Source: Panaeolus papilionaceus
Lineage: Eukaryota > Basidiomycota > Agaricomycetes > Agaricales
Length of the DNA stretch: 64,000 nucleotides
Reading direction: 5' to 3'
Assembly (NCBI GenBank): GCA_015501605.1
Contig: JADNRZ010000012.1
Location: 1,054,001 to 1,118,000, forward strand
Positions 35,628-46,530 of the stretch are shown piece after piece; the first letter of the stretch is position 1, and the number at the start of each line of letters is the position of its first letter. The position numbers and the translations under genes are program-made. The notes under the pieces are model-generated. The model was not told where the DNA came from. It saw only the letters and a list, made by a program, of their open reading frames with translations, and did no database searches.

Positions 35628-38600
35628 TCATGCATGGTACAACAGCTTGTTTGAATTCTTTGTCTTTGTCATCTCCTTATGCTTCTCCTCCGCCTCGTTG
35701 TAGTCCTTCATGAAGTTGTCTACCCTCTCAAACAATGACCAATCCTCGTAGTCCATTTTTGGCATGATATCCCATGCAAGGTCATGTGCACTGATCGACT
35801 TCATGAGCACATCCGTGACATCGTTGTCATCCGAGTCGACCTCCATACTTCGCATATTCGAGTTGTCGTCGTCTGAGTCGCTCTCCATGCTCGTCGTATT
35901 CGAGTCATTGTCATCCATCCCACCGCCACCGTGCACACAAATGTTATAAATCTACATCAGGAGATCTCATCTATTAGCATTGCAGACGTTGAATATAAAT
36001 GTCAAGTTAAAAGGAATACGCACCCGCATGTAATCATGAAAGTAGCAAAGTGCATGTCGTATGTCACCAACGGAGGTGCAGATCTCGAAATTATCCCAGG
36101 GGGATTTGAGCCAGCGAGGAAGTCCACAGGCGGGCGTGAATGACTTCAGCATATCTCTCTTCGATTGGGGATAGGGGAAGTCGAAGGGCAAGGCAGCGTC
36201 TTCTATTGATGAGATAACATGTGGTGGGAAGAAACGGTTGGAGATGTCATCCAAAGCTGCGACTATACCGTTGGAAACGGGACAATTGAACCACACAAGA
36301 CGGCTAGGGCCGATTAGCAAATAGGCTGCGGTGAGTGCGCGCCAATGCTCCCCCAACTCCCCCTTCAGGCTGTCAAAAGCGGCAATAATTTCCTTGGGTT
36401 TGTGAATGTCTTCAGATGGGTCAAGCCTATGCAATCATTTAGCCGTTGATTGGTGTCGATAAGAGACCTGAGGCTGCAGAGGTACGTACAAGGAAACAAT
36501 ATGTTTGAGATGGAATATAACCGCATCTTCAAGCTCTCGACGTATATCCCGCTCCGAGCCCCACCTTTCAAGTTGGAGAGCTGCCAGCTCCCGCTTTGGC
36601 AGATCATCACATAGCACGTCCATAAAGTTGTAGAATCCCACCGGGTCGAATGCAGCGCCAAATGGTGAGGCACTGGTACCCCGGAAATCGTCAAGAAATT
36701 TACTCCGCAGATGAGTGGAATCAGTTCCCATTTTGTGGTGAACAGAGGAAAAAATATGCCATTCCAGTAAATCATGAGCATCAGAGAGATCGCAGTCACA
36801 ACGAATAAATCCAAAACCAAAATCCTTGGGTCTTTCAGAAATGGCAAACAGCTCTAGTGGGAGTCCTGCACTTTCAAGCGCCTGATGACATTGAATTCGC
36901 CTTCTCTCCACCGCGGGAGCAAAGTGCTTCCACAGCTTCAGGTCGATAATGTCAAGGAGGGGGAAGTTTTCTACTTCGAGATGTTTCACAGCGAGTCGTC
37001 GGAGAATGTCATAAAGCAACGTCTTGTTTAAGTTGTCCCACTTGGAAAGCTCGACAGATATGTGATCCAGGAAAAACGGACGGTGGGACAGCTGAGTCTG
37101 GAGAATGGTGAGAAAGCAGTATATCACGTAGCACTCTGATTTGTCTGCCTCTTCTGGATCTGATGCTGATAACAATAATCAGACATTCTGTCAATGAAAG
37201 AGTGGATATCAACTGACCACGATCTCTGATGCTCTTCAATGCCATCTGAAAAAGGTATTCATCAAACTTGTCTGTATCCACATAAAACTCTGCTGAACGT
37301 TGACGGTCCAAAAGGAACTCGACAAATGATGCGTGATGAAAAACAGGAGAGACAGGGATGCTGATAGATGTTATCATTGTATCCGCAGGGTCGCTGTCGT
37401 GAAGCCCATTCATCAAGTCCATCCCATCACTGGAACACTTCATGATCGATTGCAAGTCAACCAGAAGCACGGGAACGGGGAGTGAAAGGGAGAGAAGGTT
37501 TTGCAGAAAATCTTCTGGATCGAGTCCTTCAAGATTTCCCAAGAATGATACTGTGACAAGACGGAAGGCGAGAATTCGATGGACGAGAGCAGGGTGCTGC
37601 GTTTGTCGGAGAATGTGCAAATATAGTGCATCCAGCTCTGCATACGGGCGATCAGATTCTGCAACAGTGTTTTGCAGAATGCTTTTGAGCCTCTGTCTAG
37701 GGTCGTTTCGTCGGTCCTTGATGTACTTCATCACAGTCGTCACATAGATGAATTGACCAGAAGCACGCTTCACAAGATATTTAATGGGCTCTGGTGATGG
37801 CCAGTCTGCTGGAATTTCGAGCCTCAGGGGATGCACTTTTCGGATGTCAGCAACTTCATCATTGACAAATAGTTCGATGTCATGGTCGCTATCGCAGTGA
37901 TCTAAGAGCGAAACACTTCGTACCAGATTTGGATGTACCGAATGCTTGGATTCAATCCATGTGCGAATTTCCAGCTCTGGGCGGCTGGCTAGGAATACAG
38001 AGAACGGGAAGATGTCAGGGTGGCCAACAAGGGTTGCGATCGCGTCTAAAACCTGCTTCTGACCGGCTTCATCCTTGCATTCGTCCAGGCCGTCTACTAC
38101 AATGACCTTGGCATATCGACTCGCAATATTCACGCCGCCATTTTGGCGTTTGACCTCCTTCAACGGCTCCATAATAAGCACCATAACCTGCTCGCTAAGA
38201 GTGAGATCAAACACGGATGGTTGGCTCCTGATGGCGTTTTCAACCTGGCTGCGCAGACCTGGGATGACTTCTGTGAGGCGATGGGCGATAGTGGTAACAA
38301 AACGACTTTCGTCGCCACGATAGCTGTTTTCTGGCGCTGTTCTGGAGAAGAAGAAGGACGCAGCGAGGTTACACAGTCGCGACAGGTCCTCTGATGTTGT
38401 CTGGGCGATCGCAGACTTCCCTGAGCCCGCAGAACCGAACAACCACAGGAGTTGGGGAGTATCAGGCTGCAGTGACACCACGTCATTTGCTGTGTCGTAG
38501 TCATTGGCCCAGTCGTGAACCATATTTAGTAGTCCTATCCGGGTGTTCTGGTGGCATTTGGGAGGGTCAAATCGCTCCTTGGAGTTGTAAGCAGCTGCTG

Positions 38601-39197
38601 GTGCCGATCTTTGGTACAGAAGCGTTATGGCTACACCGTCTGTGAGTTCATCATTGGGCCATAATTGAAGGAAAAAATACATACCGTCATAGTGGATGTG
38701 ATCATGATAATGCATGTTCGTATTTTGTTGAAAGGTCGTCTGTCCGCCACCCAGGTACACTTGCGATCCAGAGCCAAACAAGCCCTGGTTCGATGGAGGA
38801 TTGGGCACTGTTGCTTCATCAAAACTGTGCGTATTGCAGATTCCAGACTTGAGGAGTAAACTCACCGCCTACGCCTTCGTTATATGTATGCTGGATAGAA
38901 AAGTGGTTTGTTCCCCCTTGGAAAACCAGTCTGCTGTTGGGACCAAGTCCGTTGTGCGGACTTCCAGCAGATGGACCCCCAGATACTGTCGTCGAGGCGT
39001 GATAGTCATTGTGTTGCCCTCCATCCTGGACTGTTTGATTGTCTGCTAAAAGAGTGGTGGTGCTGACTGAATCTCCGAATTAGTGGACATGGAAGTTGTG
39101 TATCGATGGGTTCAGCCTCACTAGAATTCCTTTCACCACCACCCAGAGGGGATGGTCTTGAAACATGGTTAGACGTATGAGAGCGAATTGGGGGCAT
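35628..39197 (-). CDS. NACHT-domain NLR-like protein, NLR-2
   Basis: Seven exons (39197-39122, 39066-38866, 38807-38685, 38639-37218, 37165-36490, 36426-36024, 35951-35628) give 1074 aa with the exon phases of NLR-1. Start MPPIRSHTSNHVSRP; glycine motifs NGLGPNSRLVFQGG and GLFGSGSQVYLGGG; His-rich NMHYHDHIHYD; Walker A GSAGSGKS; Walker B VIVVDGLDEC; SRPE sensor. Compared with NLR-1 the NACHT core is strongly conserved, while the C-terminal third diverges more and the last exon is different: acidic, with Asp/Ser repeats (SDSDDDNSNMRSMEVDSDD), then DYEDWSLFERVDNF and a Lys-rich end. The long frame reads through the third intron, so a form keeping 45 extra nt is possible. Same general role as NLR-1; ligand unknown. 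Confidence 0.9.
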
Positions 39198-40509
39198 AAA
39201 GAAGAGGGACAACAAAGAAGGCCGATAATAAGTAGCACTCCAAGCAGCGCACTTGAACAATGCGCAAACTCTTCACTGCAGCCACGTTTCTGTAGCACAG
39301 CCAGTGGCCCATAATCTCCCCTTTGATTATCGCTGCAAACAGCGCGTGTTCGGAGACGAATTCCATTAGGAGTCCTACTGAATTGCATGAACTGTGGGTA
39401 GCAGGGTTAGTATATCGATGTCGTTCGGAAATTATAACACTGCAATTCAAGTATTAACGCACAGCCTAAGTGTACATAACATAAGCATAGCAATAGCTCA
39501 ACCACTTCAACTCCCAATGTTCACCTCCAAAATTTTGATTGACCACTCAGAAATGTGCAGGTTATGAGGGTACACAGAAAAAGTGAATGCATGAAGAAAA
39601 TGAATGCAGATATGATGAAAAGGAAATGAATTGCAGCGTTAGCGGGCGAAAGGAACCGTGTGGTGAAATTGGAGCCCAGAACGGCATCTGATGAGGGTGA
39701 GAGATCGATAATTTAAATCACATTACTATGTATTATACCATGGGTCCCCTAAAACCTATCATCATCCTTGGAACCCACCCCAGTATCCATCGGAAGATTA
39801 GAAACCTAGGGCGTCTTTTAGCTCTTCAAGTCGCCTGAATATTTCATTCCAGCTCCACGCATTTTTCAAAGCGAACGTCGTTCTCTGAAATTTGCCCTCT
39901 CAAATAAATTCTAACACACTTCTGACCTTTTCTTCACTCTGAAGGAATCGACTATGAACCAAAGCATATGATCACTCCAGAATTTACGCAAGCTGATTCA
40001 GAGCGGCACATGCAACCCTATCGTTTATCTGACATGAGACTCCTCGATTCGGATTTCCCATTGACTTGTACGTTCCTCGCAATTACCGGCCTCCATCCTC
40101 ATTTTCGCCTGACCATGCGGCGCACGATTTTTTGTTTTCATCACAGAACATCGTTAAAGATGTTCCTGGTCCCTCAGGCTGTCCCTTCTACGTCTCCTTG
40201 TCCGATGATGTGTGCATGGGGAGATCTTAATGAAGGGTACTCCAATGAGGGTGACGGTGAAACTGGGGGACGAGGCGAGACGAAGGTGAAGAGCAAAGAC
40301 GACGAAAACAATGAAGAGAAGCTAACGAAGGTGCGTGCACACGGAGTCCGGACACTGGACAACGATGGACGATGAATAAGAACACAAAATACGAAAGATG
40401 AGATGGAAATGTTGTTTCTATTCGTTGTGAACTATGTACATGCCATATGTATTACTATTGAAATTTACGGAAACCGAAAGAAAACGTTCGAATGCAGGGA
40501 TTGGATTTA

Positions 40510-42500
40510 GGGGCGCGTGAACAATTCTATTTTAATTCATCTTCGACGCCATTCACAAGTCATCCAACTGTCTTCCTCCACACAACCTCTACTTAAATTA
40601 ATTTTAATCATGGGCTGCTTATCCGTCTCGCTCTACAACACGGCTTAAGAGCATTTGATTTTTATATTTCTGGCTTTAATTTTCAGGCATGTCAAGGTGC
40701 TAGATGATCGTCTTCAAGATTACAGTTCTTGACCAGACCATGGACCCATTCCTGTATATGCAGGTACTATACATGACTTGAGGGCATCGGTCATGTGTTG
40801 CAACTTCTGGGGTATGGAAAGGTAGGCGGGTTTTAGTGTGCTGGTATGTGGTGAGGAACGGAATGTATGGGTGAGGGACGACGTAGGGAGTGGCGAAGAT
40901 TGAAGAGGAAGGGCAGGTGCGTGTGTGATGCTGTGATGAGCCTTGACTTTCTTGCTGACCGAGAATTTTGAATAGTAGCTTGGTTTTGCATTCTCGTCGG
41001 TGTTTGTCTTTCTCTTCGTGCTGTTGCGGTGCTGAAAGGGGGCTGGTGCATTGTTTGTGATGTCCTGGAATCCAGCAGGACCTGTATTAGAAGACATGGC
41101 AATAATAATAGCGATGGGGCGGGTATATGGGCATCCACTTATATGAAAAAAGGCGGGTATTGGGGAGTATTAAATCATCTAACCACTAACACTCTGTTTC
41201 CAAGGCCGGAATCATACATGCAGGGATAAGATGACGAGGTGAAGTGAGAGAATCAACAAAGACGCGAAACGCGTTAACTAGCTCACGTGCTCTTAGGTGT
41301 ACAAACAAACGAAGGGCAGCTCTTGGCTAGCTCGAAAAATTACTTTATAAGGCAGGAGAGGCCAACCTACGACAAGGATACCGTGTTACGAATCAGACCC
41401 CCGCTACGCGGGGTGCCCCCCGAAGGGGGGCATTTGTCTGACTACGGGAGACTATGCAGGTACGCTGTATCAAACATCACTATCTCTCAAAATCCATTTT
41501 TCTTATTTTTCCCTGATTTTTACAGGAGCTATTTCTTCATCTGATGTACTGCATCTGCGAATAGATGCCCCAGGAGACAGAGGACGGCTGTAACAGTACA
41601 GGCTGCTGTTTAGATCTTAACCTTAGACATGGGGCATGGACTACAACACAACTTGAACTCCATCACCGCATCATCGAGTCGCATCTTGCATACACGTCTG
41701 GGATACGCCCACATCTTTGGGCTGTCTGTATCTTTTCCAGATATGGTGTTAGGATAAAAAAGACGTACGTTGCCTTAGCCTTCCTTCTTGTAAATTCAGA
41801 CTAAATTTCTTCTCATAAATTCATCGTCCTTGTTGTTCGTGACCTTTGTTTTGTGCTGGACAGATTATATCCTAGTGATACCAAAAAGATCATTGTCTAG
41901 ACACGCTCAAATTCCGTGGAACTATCAACGCGTCAACACTCCCTGTTCAGCCTAGATCAAGACGTTTATTGTCGCTTCCCACCATTCTCTCTTCTTTGCA
42001 TCTTCCCCCTCGCTGGCCCCGTCTGCGCACACATCAAGGACATCGCTACCTTTCTTCCAGATCCATCTACTGCTAACGAAGGCGGCATGTTGACCTTTTT
42101 TCATTCATATCCTACCTTGCCCCACCGCACTGGTCGCACCACACCATCACCGTCATCTCTAAAACATCTCCGCCAGCTCGCCTTATCGCAAACCATCACC
42201 CTTCCACACTAACTCTCCACAATGGCCAAATTACAATGGACGATGAAAGGAAACGTCGTCGTATAGTGGTCGTTAATGCGTGTAGGAAGACCTCCGGGGA
42301 TGTTGAAGAGTGGGATGCGAGTCTGTGAGGCTAGCGAGCTAGCGGGAAATGGGCGAATTTAGTGGCATGCGTGTCGGTGTGAAGTTGGAGCGAAATGGGG
42401 ATGGATGGGATATGGTGGCTTCCTGGAAAGAGAGAGCGATGAGGTTGAAAGCGACGTGGATGTACACGAGTTGGACCAACTTTGAAGTCCTTGGTGGCGT
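40510..42500. repeat. Degenerate dispersed repeat, copy 1 (interrupted)
   Basis: Shares ordered blocks with copies 2 and 3: CGTCCAACTGT-like start, CATGGGCTG(C/T)TTAT, GATGATCGTCTTCAAGA, GCGAATAGATGCCC, ATGGGGCATG, CACATCAAGGACATCG, TTGGTCAAATTACGAGG-like, GTCGTATAGTGGTCGTTAAT and GAAGCGACGTGGATGT. An unrelated stretch of about 400 bp (41100-41530) interrupts it. No open frame survives. Confidence 0.6.
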
Positions 42501-42589
42501 GGTCGGTTTCGCCGTGTAACTAAAACCGACGCTTCCCTCTTCTTCATATCTTTGGCTTTATTCATTCCACAACCCTCATATCGTGCCAG

Positions 42590-43200
42590 TTGGGTCATGA
42601 CGCATCACAACCCGTCGTTCACCATGGCTTGAGTCGAGATTCAATTTCTCGCCTCTTGCCCCAGTTCTTCGTCGTTCATCCTTACAATTCGCTGGCCCAT
42701 CTGCGGACACGATCACGACTGCTTTCCATGTCTCCATTTAATTCGATGTTTCCCGACCAGCGATCGCTTTTCCTATCTCGTTATCGTACAGGGGATGATG
42801 AAAGGATGCCACAACGTACTGCGCTTGCCAATATTACGTTGAACGCAGTAGGGAGGTGTCGCTGAACTTGAGGGGCAGGATGCGACGACTGGGACGTTGG
42901 AAGGTGCGGGAGTCGGGGAATAGGCGAATGTAGCGGCATGGGTGTACTAGATGCGAGGCTGGAGCGAGATGGGAATGGTGGTGCGGTAGCTTGTTGGAAG
43001 AGAGGGGGCAGACTTGGAAGCGACGTGGATGTATGCATTTGACAAAATTTGGAGGACTTGGGGACGTGGTTGGTTTCATGACACACACGAGACACTGCAA
43101 AGAGCAATATCGTGCTCAGTGACGTGGGGGGATTGGAACTTGAACGCCCATGGGATGACTGGAATAGGGATATGTTGACGAATTTGGGGATGTACCACTG
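42590..43200. repeat. Partial copy of the same repeat (3' half)
   Basis: Matches the ends of copies 1 and 3, including GGCGAATGTAGCGGCATG, AAGCGACGTGGATGTATG, and ACACACGAGACA followed by TGGAACTTGA. Confidence 0.5.
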
Positions 43201-43469
43201 CTATGCACCGACAGCTTCTTCCGCCAGCAACCGTGACGTCTACAAGTGAGGTCAGAGTCTCAGGTTTTGGTCAAAAGCCTGTCATCATCTGCGGCACGGT
43301 TGGGACGACACCACCCCCCGCCAACAGCCGTATTTTCTGCTCTTCGACTACCTCCCCTTCTGTTACTTCTGTCAGGCCAATGCATCACCCCACCTCCATC
43401 ACTTTCGGACACTTGTTTCGACATCACACCCTCTCATTTATCAGGCATCTCTTTTCCTGGCGTTATTCG

Positions 43470-44720
43470 TAAGTCGTCCAACTGTGACTGTCTTGACTCT
43501 TCCTCCACCCTGGCACACGATCTCTGAAATAATTTAAATCATAGGCTGTTTATTCCGTCTCGCTCTACGACAGGGCTTAAGAGTATAGGTAAGATGGCAG
43601 TCTTTCGCGTCAGATCTATGATTTTCAACTTTTTGACTCTAATTTTCAGGCATCCAAGGCGTCGGATGATCGTCTTCAAGAATGCTGTTCTGACCCGACC
43701 ACAAGCCCATTCTTGCATATGTATGCGGGATTTAGAGTGCCCTCGTAGACTGTATATCATCAATAAGCTTATTTTGACTCGGACAAGGGTACGTTGCATC
43801 GCGCATCATCATCCCAAATTCATTTTTCACTGATTTTTACAAAAGCTGATTTCTCAGGTCGGCACCATGTCTTCAAATAGACCCCTTATGGGACAGATGA
43901 TCCGTGTAGCAGCACGGGCCCACTTCGCGATTTCGCCCTCAGGCATGGGGCATAGTGGTTGCCAGACCGCGACTCGGGTCACTGGGACAGTGTTCACCAC
44001 CGCATCATCTAGGAGTCGCATTTCCATATGCGTTTGCGATGTGCAAGATCTACAAATTGTGAAAATCTGAATCTTTTACTGGACGCGATTTGGGACAAGA
44101 ATGTACGCTCGTTACCATCACTTCTCCGTGGAATCTAAATTAAGTTTATCACAGATTACAGCCGTCTTGTCGTTTCGTGAACCTCGTTTGGTGCAGGACA
44201 GGCCGTGCTCTAGTGGGAATCGGGATCAAGATATTGTTCCACATTATCAACTGCCTCCCGCCACTCCTTGTACCTTGCCAATCGCTGTCACTACCTACAG
44301 ACGCCTCCCTCCACTCCTCCGTCGAGATCCATCAAGTGCTCACAAAGGCGACATGTTATCGTTCTTTGTCCATACCCTTCCTCGCCCAGCACATCACCAG
44401 CACACACATCCCCATCACCTCGTCTTTAAACATCGCTGCCAGCTCGCCTCGCCACATGCACCGTCACCATTCCCTGCTGGCTGTCCACAATTGGTCAAAT
44501 TACGAGGGATAATGAAAGCATACAGCGTCGTATAGCGGTCGCTAATACGTTTGAAGAGCACGATGCAAGGCTGTGAGGCTAGCGAGGAACGTGGTAAATG
44601 AGACGTTGGAGAACGGCAAATTCAGCGGCATGTGCGTCGATGTGAATTGGGACGAATGAGAAGGCTTTCATCAGTCTGGAGTGTGGGTCATGCGTGTGGA
44701 CGTTGAGCAAACTTCGGGTT
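43470..44720. repeat. Degenerate dispersed repeat, copy 2
   Basis: Contains the CATAGGCTGTTTATTCCGTC, TCGGATGATCGTCTTCAAGA, GTAGACTGTATATCATCAAT, GGGGCATAGTGGTTGC and GTCGTATAGCGGTCGCTAAT blocks in the same order as copies 1 and 3. Confidence 0.6.
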
Positions 44721-45806
44721 TTGATAACGATAACACATTTGAGGTGCAATAAACTTATTAGTCTCCTTTCTGTAGAGAGTTACGTTCACGGCGTGTGTGT
44801 ATGTGTACTGTCAGAAGCTTCGAAATCTTTAGCCCTTATAACCCATGTGGTTCTTCCGTTGGTTGGACGATGGACTTTAAACCTATGTATGTGTCGGATG
44901 CTTGAGATTCAACGATCAATCTGTCAACGGTGGTCTGTCGAGTTAGATGAGGTTCAAGTTCAATGCTCCGAGTCCAACCAGGCCTATCTTTCTCTTTGTC
45001 ACTGTCCTCTATCCCTCGATCAAACTATGCCCACCAAGACATTTGTCCATATCCATCCCAGTACACATCACCAGAGGCCGCATCTATTTTCTTTCACCAG
45101 CCCGAACAATCACCCACACGTCACAACAGAATCCTTCAAAGACCACTATACTATTGGCGCCTATGGAGCACCGCATCTACCTCTTTGACTTCACACATCT
45201 GACTAAACTCCAAAGGTTGAACGTTGAATAAGAGTATTTGGGAGTGAAGACGTAGAAATAGAGTAGACGGTACATGATGCACGCGTAGGTGCGTATAGAT
45301 GATCCTAGGGAGCAATTCGCGTCGAGGTTGAGCCCTGAGGTAGAGAAGGTGCATCATCTGTGATGCGAGCGAGAACGAGAAGCTGGTTGAACCAGACAAT
45401 CTGGGATTGTTATTAGCACGAGAACAACGACTATGTCAGTAAACCTGGCGAAGACCATTGTTTGAAGCGATAACCAGATGCAAAGCAACGACGTTGGAAC
45501 ATCCGAGTCACTCGTAGTTGGAAGAAGTTCAAACACATCGAAAATCACTCCTGCACCCTATATAAGATGGATATACCAGGAAAATTCCATGTTTTGAGAC
45601 TTGTCTTATATATGTTTTGTATGCTTATGTGCGCCTTTTTTCGGTGCGTGATTATATCAGGTTTTCTGACTTGACCACCGTGACACAACACCCAAATGGC
45701 CCGAATTGAACTCAAAATATCATACCAAGTCCATTGATTGCCAGCGTTCTCATTAAGTCATTCCTCATTTTTATATATTGCGTAGAGTTGAAGTGGTGGA
45801 AGTGAT

Positions 45807-46530
45807 TTAAGGAAAAGGACTGCATACAATTGTACGGCATGGGTGACCATCTATTGTCCTGACATTATACATAATTGCATGCATCCTTTCCCTTATTGAC
45901 CAGTTCTCGTAGGCCATAATTAGGCCAGTCTCGGGGTCTTTTAGAATGGTTTTTGGTACCAGACGACCTGCGCAGATAGCATAACGACCCTGGTCATTCA
46001 AGTTCCGCCCTACGAAGAATTGCGATAAAGTGTAGAAATTCCTTGACATCGCAAAATGTAAGCCAATTGAAAGTCTCAAGTGAAACAAAGATATATCTCA
46101 CCCTCTATGCCCTGGCCACGGTGAATGTGAGTATGGTGGTGAAAGAATCCGCCGTTGAGCAAGACTCGGGTACCAGAACCAAACAACCCTGATGCAAATC
46201 TGAGGCCACTACATGATCAAACGTCTTGAGAAGGGATGCGCTTATGAGAACGGTCAAATAGCTTCCCCCTTTGATAACCTGCGTCACAGATTTTAGTAAA
46301 TCTCAAATGATCTAATCTCTGTGTGAGCAGTACGCACCACTTTGTGAGGGTTCATCTGGTGACCGTTCAGATGCTTGTCGAGAGAGTGAGCGTTTCGGTC
46401 TATGTGAGTGTCACAAAATCAGAGGTCAATCAATACATTATAAAGCTTTGCACTCACCTTTGGGCGCAAGTGCACGATTTAATGGTAAAAAAGTCGAACT
46501 ATAGAGGCAAGGAGAGCGAATTGGAGCCAT
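45807..46530 (-). pseudogene. NLR remnant lacking the NACHT core (NLR-4)
   Basis: The ATG at 46530 starts MAPIRSPCLYSSTFLPLN, homologous to the first exon of NLR-3 and with the same exon-end phase. A second exon (46399-46338) encodes NAHSLDKHLNGHQMNPHK. Next come VIKGGSYLTV and GLFGSGTRVLLNGG with HHHTHIHRGQGIE, the motif and His-rich exon of the other NLRs. The next recognisable exon, after a TAG acceptor near 46012, is the family's last one (DPETGLIMAYENWSIRERM), stop at 45807. So about 800 residues including the NACHT domain are missing. The two N-terminal pieces do not join in frame by any GT-AG pair I could find. Most likely an internal-deletion pseudogene; a short expressed protein carrying only the motif regions is a less likely alternative. 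Confidence 0.7.

Larger units (their letters stand above)
28824..39710. repeat. Tandem segmental duplication of NLR-1 and NLR-2 (units 28824-32765 and 35628-39710)
   Basis: Similarity covers both coding regions, all introns (same positions) and about 470-510 bp of 5' flank. The flanks share GTGTACATAACATAA, TTGCAGCGTTAGC and AAAGGAACCGTGTGGTGAAATT, and end just past a GTGAGAGA block near 32760 and 39705. Similarity fades 3' of the last exon. Inner units are 3 kb apart and separated by transposon debris. Confidence 0.85.
39198..45806. other. Gene-free block between NLR-2 and the NLR remnant
   Basis: Mostly degenerate repeats (listed separately). The minus frame 40720-41097 (MSSNTGPAGFQDITN... 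ending YTGMGPWSGQEL) is the only protein-like frame, with a low-complexity Ser/Thr/Pro body; it overlaps a repeat copy, so I do not call it a gene. GGGGTGCCCCCCGAAGGGGG at 41409 is a short GC hairpin. Confidence 0.45.

Noticed and set aside
40720..41097. 125 aa minus frame starting MSSNTGPAGFQDITN
   Set aside because: Low-complexity body and overlap with a degenerate repeat whose other copies do not keep the frame; kept only as a note.
33462..41229. Possible LTR ends (TGTAGGATCCCGGATTTGGG near 33462 and an inverted look-alike near 41200)
   Set aside because: Only about 35 bp of loose similarity; no second LTR, primer-binding site or retroelement coding sequence nearby.
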